Made by a program: the position numbers and the translations under genes. A stretch of DNA of 64,000 bases from Larkinella humicola (GTDB lineage: Bacteria; Bacteroidota; Bacteroidia; Cytophagales; Spirosomataceae): the NCBI RefSeq assembly GCF_008727875.1, contig NZ_VTWS01000004.1, forward strand, positions 657,816 through 721,815, given 5' to 3'. Every line of letters begins with the position of its first letter. The stretch's first letter is position 1. Below, piece after piece: positions 18,503 to 27,410 of this stretch. The notes below the pieces were generated by a model. The model saw only the letters and a list, made by a program, of their open reading frames with translations. It did no database searches and was not told the DNA's origin.

Positions 18503-19585
18503 TTATCTTTTGTCTGAATTCAATTCCATAATGATTCCAGCCAGTTTCTCGGCGGATTGTTGCCAACTGAACCGTTCGACCCGCCCGCGCCCTTTCTCCA
18601 CCAGCGTTTTGCGGAGCGATTCATCACGGTACAGCTTCGTTAGCCCGTCGCGGATGCTGCCAAGGTCGTAGGGATCGACGTACACACTGGCGTCGCCACA
18701 GACTTCGGGCAGGCTCGTGGTGTCAGACACCAGCGTGGGGCAGCCACACGACATGGCTTCGAGTGGCGGAATGCCAAAGCCTTCAAAAAAAGACGGATAG
18801 GCAAAAAACAAGGCGTGCTGATACAGATTCACCAACTGCGCATCGCTGAGGTAACCGGTGAAAATAATGGACGGGTCGTTCTGAATCATTTCCTTCAGTC
18901 CGTTGTCGGCGAATACTTTGTGAGCCGCTCCGACAATCACCAGCTTCGTATCCGAAAATTTAGCTTCCTGAAACGCCCGAATCAGCCCTTTGAAATTTTT
19001 GCGCGGATCGAGTGACGAAACCGCCAGAATGTATTTTCCGTACGGATTTTCGCCTTTCACCGCAGGCGGATGCAGGAAAATATCCGAAATGCTGGGGTAA
19101 ATAATGTCCAGTGACGAACGGGGAACCTGATAAAATTGATTCAGATCATTCAACGAGTATTCGCTGATTGTCAGAACCTTGTGCGCCGACTTGACAATGC
19201 GGGGAACGGTAAAATTATAGAGTAGCGAGAATTTTTTCGAAAACCATTCCGGGTGACGATGAAAGGATAAATCCAGAACTGTGACAATCTTGTTGTCGTA
19301 AACGATGGGAGCGGTATTGCAGAGGTTCAGCAAGAGCGGACTGCCCTGGCTTTTGAGGTAGAGCGGCATTTCGATCTGCTCCCACAGATACCCTTTGCTG
19401 CGGCCGTACACCGTAGCGCCTAAATCCTTTGCAATGTCTTCCTGGAGTATGTTATAAGGCGTTAAAAACGTAATGTCCGGCAGCAGATTCTTCAATCGCA
19501 TTCCGAGTTCAATGCCAACCCGCTGCGTTCCCGTAACGGGCTGTGTGAGAAACCGGGCGTTGACAACAACTGATTTATGGTTCAT
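18503..19585 (-). CDS. Glycosyltransferase family 4 protein
   Basis: This 360-residue GT-B enzyme is a standard GT4 member. The N-terminal half carries TGTQRVGIELGMRL, a likely acceptor-side loop. The C-terminal donor domain has AVSSLDPRKNFKGLI, then PSFFEGFGIPPLEAMSCGCP with the E-x7-E pair, then LPEVCGDASVYVDP. It most resembles mannosyl- or rhamnosyltransferases of exopolysaccharide clusters, but the substrate is not determinable. It lies 27 bases after the O-antigen ligase-like gene and belongs to the same minus-strand operon. Confidence 0.92.
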   Translation of the reverse strand: MNHKSVVVNARFLTQPVTGTQRVGIELGMRLKNLLPDITFLTPYNILQEDIAKDLGATVYGRSKGYLWEQIEMPLYLKSQGSPLLLNLCNTAPIVYDNKIVTVLDLSFHRHPEWFSKKFSLLYNFTVPRIVKSAHKVLTISEYSLNDLNQFYQVPRSSLDIIYPSISDIFLHPPAVKGENPYGKYILAVSSLDPRKNFKGLIRAFQEAKFSDTKLVIVGAAHKVFADNGLKEMIQNDPSIIFTGYLSDAQLVNLYQHALFFAYPSFFEGFGIPPLEAMSCGCPTLVSDTTSLPEVCGDASVYVDPYDLGSIRDGLTKLYRDESLRKTLVEKGRGRVERFSWQQSAEKLAGIIMELNSDKR

Positions 19586-19612
19586 AGAAGGCGTAAATGA
19601 TCGGTCGTAAAA

Positions 19613-20908
19613 TTAAATCTTGCTTTCCACACTACTAGTACTAACCACGGAATTCCGCTTTTTAGTATCGAAATTTCGTTTCAGCATGTATAAACACAGC
19701 GCAATCACCAGCGGCAGCGCGTTGGAGGGCGATGTAATGCGGTGTTCGGTAAAGCTCATGACCGACAGGTTGAAATACGAAACCAGCAGAAATTTTTGCA
19801 CGAGGCTGTCTGCACCTTTTTTCAGATACCGATACAGCGCGTGCCAGAACAGCAAAAAGACCGCCAGCCCGACCAGGCCCTGTTCCCCCAGAATGTGCAG
19901 ATACGAATGATGGGCGTGCGCATCGTCGAAGGTCTTTTTGGGTTGATCGTTGAGGCTGACCACATACGGAAGGCCCTTGTACCGCAACGGAACATCGTTG
20001 ACGGACCCAAAACCGGTTCCGATCAGGGGCGAATGCAGAAAACAGTCAACGGCACGGGGCCAGGTTTCGACGGCGCGGATGGCGATGTTGGCCGATTTGG
20101 TGCTGACTTCGCCAAAGAGGGGCGAAATGTAGGTACTGGCCCCTGCTTCGCTGAGGTCGGCGTCGCGGACATACCTCGTATAAAGCGGATAGGTATACGT
20201 CAGAACCGCGCACTGGACGGCGACAATGGCGAAAAGGGCCAGCCGAATCAGGTAGGCCCGGTTGGTGCGGTCAAAAAAGTAGAAGGCAAAACCGGCTACC
20301 AGGCCCAGCAGCGACCCCCGGGAGGTCGTAGCGATCAGAAAGACGAAGTTGACGACGATCATCAGCAGCCATTTCCGCTTGCGTTCCTGCAAAAACAGCA
20401 CGATGTTGAGCGACAGCACGATGCTGATGAAACCGCCCGCGCCGTTGGTGCTTTTGAAAAAACCGTGGAAGTAGGTTTCCGGATTGCCCCAGTCGGTGAT
20501 GGCGGCAAAATTGGTCAGCACCAGATTCAGCCCGAACGCCACGCCGTTGACCAGGGTGGCAAAGATCAGAAACCGTTTGAAAAGGGAATCGACGGCGACA
20601 TCATACGAAAAGAAGGCGATGAGCAACAGGGGCAGGTACGAAATAATGAAGTTTCCATCGTACCGATAAAAACCGAACGCGAGCAGCGACGGCGGATAGT
20701 AGATCAAAATGCCCGCCAGCGAAAACAAAAAGTAGATGTACAGGTAATAAATGAACCTTGGAATCACGAAAACCGCATGCCTGAAAAACAGATAGGGCAA
20801 AACCGCCAGGGCCAGAATCGACGGCAACGGGCTGATGAAAATCAGGTTGGTGACGGTTCCGAACAAGCCGATCAGCAGGGCGATATAGAATAACGTCCTG
20901 ATCTTCAT
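19613..20908 (-). CDS. O-antigen ligase / Wzy-type polymerase family membrane protein
   Basis: The ATG at 20908 gives 431 residues; the longer frame to 21025 is rejected because it would overlap the upstream gene deeply. The protein has about eleven hydrophobic segments and the large periplasmic loop typical of Wzy_C proteins, ending in DDAHAHHSYLHILGEQGLVG, where a conserved histidine lies. In a Wzx/Wzy cluster the single such protein is usually the polymerase that joins lipid-linked repeat units; WaaL-type ligase activity is the alternative. Its start overlaps the stop of the upstream GT2 gene by four bases (ATGA), which suggests translational coupling. Confidence 0.87.
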   Translation of the reverse strand: MKIRTLFYIALLIGLFGTVTNLIFISPLPSILALAVLPYLFFRHAVFVIPRFIYYLYIYFLFSLAGILIYYPPSLLAFGFYRYDGNFIISYLPLLLIAFFSYDVAVDSLFKRFLIFATLVNGVAFGLNLVLTNFAAITDWGNPETYFHGFFKSTNGAGGFISIVLSLNIVLFLQERKRKWLLMIVVNFVFLIATTSRGSLLGLVAGFAFYFFDRTNRAYLIRLALFAIVAVQCAVLTYTYPLYTRYVRDADLSEAGASTYISPLFGEVSTKSANIAIRAVETWPRAVDCFLHSPLIGTGFGSVNDVPLRYKGLPYVVSLNDQPKKTFDDAHAHHSYLHILGEQGLVGLAVFLLFWHALYRYLKKGADSLVQKFLLVSYFNLSVMSFTEHRITSPSNALPLVIALCLYMLKRNFDTKKRNSVVSTSSVESKI

Positions 20909-21645
20909 GGCGTTCGGCGGGTCAGCCGTTTGGTGTAGACTTTCAGTTTGTCTTTGTAAAGCCAGGTCAGGTATTGACGGCGGCTCAGCAGGCCTTTTTC
21001 GTGCCAGAGGTGCAGGTTTTCCCAAACCGCTTCGGGCCGGTGCGATGCCCCGCCCTGCCGAAAATTACTGAGAATGGCGTTGAGGGGAATAAACGGAAGG
21101 TGCTTCCCGGCCAGACGCAGCATCAGTTCATAGTCACTCACGTACCGGTATTGCTCGCTGAACAGCCCGTAGGTTTGGTAAAACGCAGCCGGCACAAAGC
21201 AGGTGGGGTGTTCGATGTTGCCTTTGGGAAGCTGGCTGGCGTGCGTCTGGATCAGGAAGGCTTCCTGCTCATCGAGGAACGTGCGCTGAATGCCGTGGTA
21301 AACGGCGGGGCCAAACTGTTGGTAAGCCTGCACGATTCGTTCAACGGCGTCGGTTTCGTACCAGTCATCGCTGTTGATGATGCCGATCAGTTCGCCGGTG
21401 GCCCGCCGGATGCCTTTGTTCATGGCGTTGTAAATACCGCTGTCGGGTTCGGACACATACTTGATTCGGTTCGGAAACTGCCGGGCATACTGCTCGATGA
21501 TGGCTACCGTCCGGTCGGTCGATTTTCCGTCGATCAAAATGTATTCGATGGGTGCATAGGTTTGATGGACAACCGATTGAATGGTTTGTTCGATGTGTTT
21601 TTGGCTATTGTAACAAACCGTAATAACGGAAACCAATGGCGGCAT
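20905..21645 (-). CDS. Glycosyltransferase family 2 protein
   Basis: GT2 enzymes are inverting GT-A fold transferases. The ATG at 21645 (MPPLVSVITVCYN) gives 246 residues; the long N-terminal extension to 21933 is low-complexity and out of family. Visible motifs are SVITVCYNSQKHIEQTIQSV at the start, the metal-binding aspartates in GIINSDDWYETDAV, and EPDSGIYNAMNKGI, the usual GT2 stretch. The 246-residue length is a normal catalytic domain without membrane segments. Its stop overlaps the start of the polymerase gene. Confidence 0.9.
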   Translation of the reverse strand: MPPLVSVITVCYNSQKHIEQTIQSVVHQTYAPIEYILIDGKSTDRTVAIIEQYARQFPNRIKYVSEPDSGIYNAMNKGIRRATGELIGIINSDDWYETDAVERIVQAYQQFGPAVYHGIQRTFLDEQEAFLIQTHASQLPKGNIEHPTCFVPAAFYQTYGLFSEQYRYVSDYELMLRLAGKHLPFIPLNAILSNFRQGGASHRPEAVWENLHLWHEKGLLSRRQYLTWLYKDKLKVYTKRLTRRTP

Positions 21646-21766
21646 AGACAACTCCGGTGAAGGACGTACGGAAATACGTCCTGGATAAAACGGTATAAAC
21701 CACAAAGATAGAAAATTGTGGCTCGGCACCCGACCAATTTGGCAACACTCCTTTTTAGCGGGCAAC

Positions 21767-22879
21767 CTAGTGCAGCAGGCTCTCGTAGAGATCGAGCGTT
21801 TCGCGGACGGTTTTTTCCCAGGAAAAATGACGCAGTTGCGCCTGTCCCAGCTCGGCGAGTTGTTGGCGACGGGCCGGGCTGGTAATGAGTTGTTCGACGG
21901 CTGCGCGGAGGGAATCCGGCTGATCCGGATCAAAATAAAGCGCGGCAGCCCCCGCCACTTCAGGCAGCGAACTCCGGTTGCTCAGAATGCAGGGGCAGTT
22001 GCAGGCGAAGGCTTCCAGAACGGGAATGCCGAACCCTTCGTAGAGGGACGGAAAGACAAACGCCAGGGCCTGGCGGTAGAGGTGCCGCAGCGTATCGTCG
22101 TCAATGGGTTGCTGGTCAACAAGATTGGTCAGGTTCAATTGTTTCAGGATAGCCGTTTCTTCGGGCGAAAAGGCTCCCCCGCCCGCGCAGATCACCCGAA
22201 CCTGGTAGGCGAGGAGCAAGGGTGCAACGGCCCGAATAAAGGGCAGGAAGTTTTTGTACATCCCCCGGTTGCCGACAAAGAGCAAATACGGGGCTGTGGC
22301 TTCCGACGGGAGTTCAGCTTGGGTATCATCTACAAAAACCGACGAGCCCAGGTAAATGACGCGAATCCGATCCGGTGAAAGGTCGTAGTATTCGATTAAA
22401 TCCCGTTTGGTGTTTTCGGAAATCGCGATAACCGCCGTAGCCTGATGCACAATTTCCTTTTTCCAGGCCATCACGCGGCTGTCGGCGGCCAATTCGGGAT
22501 ACACCGTGTGGTATTTTTCGTGGATCATGTCCAGGAAAGTAACCACGACGGGGCGCTTTCGAATGTGACTCAGAAAAGAAGGCTCGTAATACGTCGCGTG
22601 AAAAACATCGTATGAACGGGTCTGCATTTCCAGCCGGTTGAATGCTTTGTTAAGTCGGTAAAAATAAGGCTGTGTTCTGGCAAATGGCTGACCGGGAAAA
22701 AAAGGCAGAGCGTGAAGCCCTTTCTCTTTTAAGTATGCATTGTTGGAAAATAACAACGATAAATGAGCCTGGTGAGGAGTTGGAGACTGGTTGATGCCGG
22801 CAATCAATTCACAAAAATACCGGGAAATGCCGCCGTAGTTTTGTTGGGAAAACGTTTGATGGTCAAAAAAAATCTTCAT
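21767..22879 (-). CDS. Glycosyltransferase family 4 protein
   Basis: The 370-residue product starts MKIFFDHQTFSQQNYGGISR, with the N-terminal GGISRY loop seen in GT4 enzymes. The donor domain holds FVGNRGMYKNFLPFI, then PSLYEGFGIPVLEAFACNCP with the E-x7-E pair, then LPEVAGAAALYFDP. It is similar in layout to the GT4 gene at 18503 and possibly an older paralogue. A 12-base gap separates it from the upstream HlpA-like gene, so the two are co-transcribed. Confidence 0.92.
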   Translation of the reverse strand: MKIFFDHQTFSQQNYGGISRYFCELIAGINQSPTPHQAHLSLLFSNNAYLKEKGLHALPFFPGQPFARTQPYFYRLNKAFNRLEMQTRSYDVFHATYYEPSFLSHIRKRPVVVTFLDMIHEKYHTVYPELAADSRVMAWKKEIVHQATAVIAISENTKRDLIEYYDLSPDRIRVIYLGSSVFVDDTQAELPSEATAPYLLFVGNRGMYKNFLPFIRAVAPLLLAYQVRVICAGGGAFSPEETAILKQLNLTNLVDQQPIDDDTLRHLYRQALAFVFPSLYEGFGIPVLEAFACNCPCILSNRSSLPEVAGAAALYFDPDQPDSLRAAVEQLITSPARRQQLAELGQAQLRHFSWEKTVRETLDLYESLLH

Positions 22880-22891
22880 GCGGTTCTTCTT

Positions 22892-23848
22892 TCAGGGAAG
22901 CAAGTGCTTTTTGAAAGTCTTCTTCATCGTTTTTAACCCGGTTTTTGTGGTGATATTGTCCATTCGCTGCCGGATGGTGGCTACTTTCCTGAAAAACTTA
23001 TTCAATGAATACTCCGTCGCCTGGCGGTTTTCGATAAAAAACTGCGGATGCCTGAGTTCCGTCAGTGGTTGCAGGGGATTATTGCCCGTCGATTCGGCGT
23101 CGGTTTTGGTGTGCGTGGCATCCTGGTCAAAACCGATGTTGGAGATCAGGTTTTGGTTGGGGCAGATGCAGAGCCCGTAATGGATCCAGATGGCGTAACA
23201 CCACTGGTAATCCCAGGTGTCGATCTGTCCGTTGAAAACACCGTCGAAGGCTTCGGTCCAGTATTGCTGCACTTTTGGATCCGAAAACAGGGTGCTCACC
23301 AGTTTCTGCCGCCGGAATTCCGGATACGTAGTGATTTCAACGTCGTAGTGCTGCCAGGCCCGTCGCCAGCTCGCCCAGCCCCAGACGTGGCAGATTTTGG
23401 AATAAAAATACGAGCCATCCCCGTGCCACTGCCCGTGCTGAAAGTTGACGCCCGTAATGTGCATTACGCCCGGATTGTGCTGATGATGCAGGAGGTTTTC
23501 ACGGCAAAATGAAAAGAAAGTGACATCGGGCAGGCAGTCATCTTCCAGAATGATGCCCATCTCGACCTGGTTGAAAAACCAGTTAATGGCGGTGCTGACG
23601 GCCCGTTTACACCCCAGATTCTGATTTCGAACCAGCCGGTGTACCTGACACGGCCAGTCGATTCCGTCGAGCAGCGCCAGACATTCGGCAATCTGCTTTG
23701 AGTCATCCGGGCGATCGGATCGGGGACCATCGATGGCAACGTAAAGGTCCAGCGGTTGCACCAGGCGGATTTGGTCAAACACCCGGCGGGCATGACGGGG
23801 CCGGTTGAACAAAATAAACAGAACCGGAATATCTAATTGTATAGACAC
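22892..23848 (-). CDS. GT-A nucleotide-diphospho-sugar transferase-like protein, copy A
   Basis: The 318-residue product starts at a GTG (23848) because no upstream ATG fits. It begins DIPVLFILFNRPRHARRVF and has ILEDDCLPD with a DXD-like acidic motif near residue 98, a HGDGSYFYSKICHVWGWASW block, and a C-terminal CICPNQNLISNIGFD block. This pattern belongs to a GT-A superfamily sometimes named after HlpA or hemolysin-related proteins, although no toxin activity follows from it. A second copy lies at 24788-25705, with a methyltransferase gene between them. The sugar is unknown. Confidence 0.82.
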   Translation of the reverse strand: MSIQLDIPVLFILFNRPRHARRVFDQIRLVQPLDLYVAIDGPRSDRPDDSKQIAECLALLDGIDWPCQVHRLVRNQNLGCKRAVSTAINWFFNQVEMGIILEDDCLPDVTFFSFCRENLLHHQHNPGVMHITGVNFQHGQWHGDGSYFYSKICHVWGWASWRRAWQHYDVEITTYPEFRRQKLVSTLFSDPKVQQYWTEAFDGVFNGQIDTWDYQWCYAIWIHYGLCICPNQNLISNIGFDQDATHTKTDAESTGNNPLQPLTELRHPQFFIENRQATEYSLNKFFRKVATIRQRMDNITTKTGLKTMKKTFKKHLLP

Positions 23849-23924
23849 TGGAACAGAGATGGCCTAATAGTGAACTCGACAATTGCTAATTTCGCAATTA
23901 AGGTACGAAATAAAGGCGGAGCCA

Positions 23925-24737
23925 TCAAATAAGGTCTTTTAAGGGTTGCTTTCTTACGGAATCGGACACTGCTTGAAAGTCATGATCCAACAGGGATTTG
24001 GCCGGATACGAATGCAGGTAGTTATACAGGGCCACTTTCCGCGGGTGCGTGAACCAGCGGAACCAGGTAGGGTTGATCGGTTTGGCCGTCATCAGGTGCA
24101 GGTCGTGTTGATCGCTATACAATTGCAGGCCAAAACGGTTGGCGAGCCGGTGCAGCGATTCGAGGCTGTAAAGGGCGACGTGCTGACCGGTTTCGGGGAT
24201 AAAATACCACCAGGTTTCCGGGGTGACATTCGGATTAGGCAACACTTTGGTCGTGAAGAGAATGCTCTTACCAGCCCGGAGCATTTCCCCGACGGTAGCC
24301 ACCGGATCGGCCAGGTGCTCAAATACCTCAAAAGCCGTAACTAACTCGTAGGTTTTGCCCGCAGGCTGATCGGTCACGTCGAAATGCTTCGCGAAGAGGT
24401 TTTCGCAGTATTGATCTTGCCGGATGAACGGAAACCCACGATCGCGCATCATCCGCACAAACAGTCCGTAGCCCCCCCCGTAATCCAGAAACGGACCTTC
24501 CGGTTGAAACCATTTCCGAATCATAGCCTCGACGGTGGGAGCCCAGCGTACATTCCGTGAAACCAGGCCGATGTCCAGCGAGGTAATGGCTGATGCATAG
24601 GCTTCCGGGAGCCAATACGGGGATTCGGTCTGGATGAAACCGCACTCGTGGCAACGATAATACGTAACATCATATTTGAACAATACTTTCACCTGGAAAG
24701 ACTCGTTCGAAGGGGTATTGCAAATATGGCAGGTCAT
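23925..24737 (-). CDS. SAM-dependent methyltransferase with N-terminal zinc-finger-like motif
   Basis: The 270-residue product opens with two CxxC motifs, Cys3/Cys6 and Cys29/Cys32 (MTCHICN and YRCHECGF), a zinc-ribbon-like head common in sugar-modifying methyltransferases. The SAM-binding motif I is FLDYGGGYGLFV near residues 83-94, followed by LVTAFEVFEHLADPV. The likely substrate is a nucleotide sugar or a glycan residue of the capsule, which is inference from context. It is placed between the two GT-A paralogues. Confidence 0.88.
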   Translation of the reverse strand: MTCHICNTPSNESFQVKVLFKYDVTYYRCHECGFIQTESPYWLPEAYASAITSLDIGLVSRNVRWAPTVEAMIRKWFQPEGPFLDYGGGYGLFVRMMRDRGFPFIRQDQYCENLFAKHFDVTDQPAGKTYELVTAFEVFEHLADPVATVGEMLRAGKSILFTTKVLPNPNVTPETWWYFIPETGQHVALYSLESLHRLANRFGLQLYSDQHDLHLMTAKPINPTWFRWFTHPRKVALYNYLHSYPAKSLLDHDFQAVSDSVRKQPLKDLI

Positions 24738-24787
24738 AGAATATTTTTTTGTTCCTGGCTATTTGGCGATTAGCTCCAAAAATAAGC

Positions 24788-25705
24788 TTAATTCTTCAAA
24801 CCAAGCCGCCTTTTCAAGCTCTCCGCTTTGATGGTCACCCAGCCGGGCTTTTTAAAATAATGGTGAACCGAGTATTCGGTGGCCAGCACGTTTTCAATGA
24901 TAAACGTAGGGTGTTTGACTTCCGTCAGGGCGTTTAGGGGCAAATTGGCGAGCAATTCCCGGTCTTCTTTGGTGTGGGTGGCTTCTGTGCCAAAACCGAT
25001 GTTGGAGATCAGATTCTGGTTGGGGCAGATGCAGAGTCCGTTGTTGATCCAGATGGTATAGACCCAGGGGTAGGCCCAACTGTTGACCTGCCCGGCAACC
25101 ACGCTGTCAAACGCGTCGATCCAGTATTGCTGCACTTTGGGCTCGGCGAACAGGTCGGCAATGCGGTTTTGCTGGCGAAAAACCGGGTAGGTTGCCATCG
25201 AAACGTCGTACTTTTCCCAGGCCCGTCGCCAACTGGCCCAACCCCATACGTGGCAGATTTTGGTGTAAAAATACGAACCGTCGCCGTGCCAGTGGCCATT
25301 CTGAAAATTGACGCCGGCGATGTGCATGATCGTCGCGTTGTCGCGGTGGTAGTGGAGGTTTTCCCGGCAGAACGAAAAGAAGCTCAGATCGGGCAAACAG
25401 TCGTCTTCCAGAATAATCCCCATTTCCACCTGCTGAAAAAACCAGCTAATGGCCGTGCTGACGGCTTTTTTACAGCCCAGATTCTGATCATGAATCAACC
25501 GGTGAACCGAGCAGGGCCAGTCGATCTGTTCGAGCAGCGCCAGGCATTCGGCGATCTGTCCCGGATCGGTTTCGTTGCCGGGCCGGGGGCCGTCTACGGA
25601 TACAAATAACTCGCGCGGCTGAACCTGACGAATGCGGTCAAGCACGTCGCGGACGTGGTGAGGACGGTTAAATAAGACAAAGAGGATTGGGACATCAAAC
25701 TGCAT
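24788..25705 (-). CDS. GT-A nucleotide-diphospho-sugar transferase-like protein, copy B
   Basis: The ATG at 25705 (MQFDVPILFVLFNRP) gives 305 residues; a GTG two codons upstream is possible. It is a close paralogue of the 22892-23848 gene: both share ILEDDCLPD, HGDGSYFY.KICHVWGWASW and CICPNQNLISNIGF, and they align over nearly the full length. They differ most at the N- and C-termini and in the middle segment that may contact the acceptor. The duplication probably produced two transferases with different acceptors. Confidence 0.82.
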   Translation of the reverse strand: MQFDVPILFVLFNRPHHVRDVLDRIRQVQPRELFVSVDGPRPGNETDPGQIAECLALLEQIDWPCSVHRLIHDQNLGCKKAVSTAISWFFQQVEMGIILEDDCLPDLSFFSFCRENLHYHRDNATIMHIAGVNFQNGHWHGDGSYFYTKICHVWGWASWRRAWEKYDVSMATYPVFRQQNRIADLFAEPKVQQYWIDAFDSVVAGQVNSWAYPWVYTIWINNGLCICPNQNLISNIGFGTEATHTKEDRELLANLPLNALTEVKHPTFIIENVLATEYSVHHYFKKPGWVTIKAESLKRRLGLKN

Positions 25706-26053
25706 CAGCACATCAATTTTGTTGATTCAATGAGATTGGTACGCCGTATAGTCCTGATTTACAAGGGATCTGTTTCCGGCAGATTGTCCAGAAAAACGTA
25801 ACCTCAGTTGATCAGGTACGATGGTATAACGTGTTACTACACGATTTCATCTGAAAAAAAATACATTTCGATCACAACGATCCGGAAAAACGAGCGAACA
25901 AATCCCGGATTGGGACCCAAGTGATGCGTGACTTTCCGGCCGAATGACAAGATGCACAGGAGCTATAGCAGGAGACAGAGAGTACCGGAAATTGGTTGTC
26001 AGCAGGGGTTTTGCCTGCTTCGTTTCGCTGAAAACCGGGTTGACTAAACGATG
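25706..26053. other. 348-base spacer without a recognisable gene
   Basis: No long reading frame, RNA gene or clear promoter motif is visible between copy B and the flippase. The only structure noticed is a 6-bp stem AGCAGG/CCTGCT at 26001-26019 with a 7-base loop and no T-run. Confidence 0.5.
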
Positions 26054-27397
26054 TTATTGCCCCGGTTTCAACAGACTGCGAATGAAATTTAGTTTAAAAA
26101 TATCGACAAAGGCAAGGGATTGAATGTAAAAAACGGGCCGGGCTTCTTTGATAAAATAATTCATGAGGTAAGAGGACATCATGTAAGCCAGCAAGGTCGC
26201 CACCGACGAACCAACGGCGCCATAGCCTGGAATCAACGCAATGTTCAGGAGAATGTTTACGAGGGCACCACCGATGGTTTTGAGCAAAACAATGCGTTGC
26301 TGGCCGTGGAGGATAAACCAGTAGCTGCTGCCCACGCCGGTAAAAACAAAAACCGATGACCAGATGTGAATAATCAGAATCTGATCGGCTCCGGCGTATT
26401 GTTGGCCATAGAGAAGCTGAACCAGAAAAGGGGCCGAAAAAGAGATAAAAACCGAAATGGCGAGGCTAATGAAGGTCAACAGCCCGAGCAGCTTTCGAAA
26501 CGCCCGCTGAAACGCTTCTTCATCCTGGGTTTTCAGCTTCACAATAGTCGGGTAAAAAGACGAGGTCAGGGCTGTCGCAATGAAATACCAGACTTCCGAA
26601 AGCCGTAAGGCGGCCGTATATTTTCCTAATTCCAGGTCGCTGGCCAGTTCTTTGAGCATATACTGATCGGAACGCATGTAGAGGAAAATGAAGAAATCGG
26701 CAATCATAATCGGCCAGGCCAGTTTCAGAAGCCGCGCGGCCAGCACCCGGTTAAACCGCCACTGCAAAACGTGCTGCCCTTCTTCGCGGTTATAAATCAG
26801 AACCAGAATCAGGGCCGAGAAAGCCGCTTCCACAAAAACAACCGAGGAGAATGCCAGCAGACTGAAGTGATTGGCCAGAAAATAAACCCGCAACAGCGTC
26901 GATAAAACAAACGCAATGGATTTGGCAACGACCGAAAGCCGGGATTTGACACGCGACTGGAAATGCAGATCGATGACATCCACGCTTTGGCAAACCAGCA
27001 CCGAACTGGTAAACAGAATCATGGCCTGTAAAACCGGCTGATCGCTGTAGAGAAGGCGAATGGCAACCGCAATGATAAACAGAGAAACCGAACCGGCCAT
27101 GAGCCGGAGAATGAAAGCCGTGCCGAGCAGTTGATTCTCAGCGTATTCGCCTTTCCGGACAATTTCCGTGATCAGGATGTTGGCCAAACCCAGCCCGGCC
27201 AGCGACGTTAGAACGGTTGGGAAAACATTCGCAAAATTGAGCAGGCCAAATTGGGAAGGCCCCAGATACCGCGCCGACCAGACCCCAACCAGCAAAGCCG
27301 TTGCGATCCGGAAAATGCGGTCGAAGAAGACCCAGCCAGCATTGGCAAGCGCTTTCCGAGCCGTCGTACTCAGCTTTTGCGGACTTAGTTCAATCAT
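26054..27397 (-). CDS. Polysaccharide flippase (Wzx-like, MOP family)
   Basis: The 447-residue product has about twelve to fourteen hydrophobic helices and the N-terminal family stretch ARYLGPSQFGLLNFANVF. Flippases of the multidrug/oligosaccharide-lipid/polysaccharide exporter superfamily move lipid-linked repeat units across the inner membrane. The gene lies 13 bases after gmd in the cluster, where one flippase is expected. Substrate specificity cannot be read. Confidence 0.92.
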   Translation of the reverse strand: MIELSPQKLSTTARKALANAGWVFFDRIFRIATALLVGVWSARYLGPSQFGLLNFANVFPTVLTSLAGLGLANILITEIVRKGEYAENQLLGTAFILRLMAGSVSLFIIAVAIRLLYSDQPVLQAMILFTSSVLVCQSVDVIDLHFQSRVKSRLSVVAKSIAFVLSTLLRVYFLANHFSLLAFSSVVFVEAAFSALILVLIYNREEGQHVLQWRFNRVLAARLLKLAWPIMIADFFIFLYMRSDQYMLKELASDLELGKYTAALRLSEVWYFIATALTSSFYPTIVKLKTQDEEAFQRAFRKLLGLLTFISLAISVFISFSAPFLVQLLYGQQYAGADQILIIHIWSSVFVFTGVGSSYWFILHGQQRIVLLKTIGGALVNILLNIALIPGYGAVGSSVATLLAYMMSSYLMNYFIKEARPVFYIQSLAFVDIFKLNFIRSLLKPGQ

Positions 27398-27410
27398 ACG
27401 GATGTGAGAA

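Noticed and set aside
19742..20893. 383-residue open frame on the plus strand
   Set aside because: It mirrors the polymerase/ligase gene and shows repetitive Q/G/R-rich sequence with no fold signature.
21646..21933. Longer N-terminus for the GT2 gene
   Set aside because: The extra residues are low-complexity and the GT2 domain starts at 21645.
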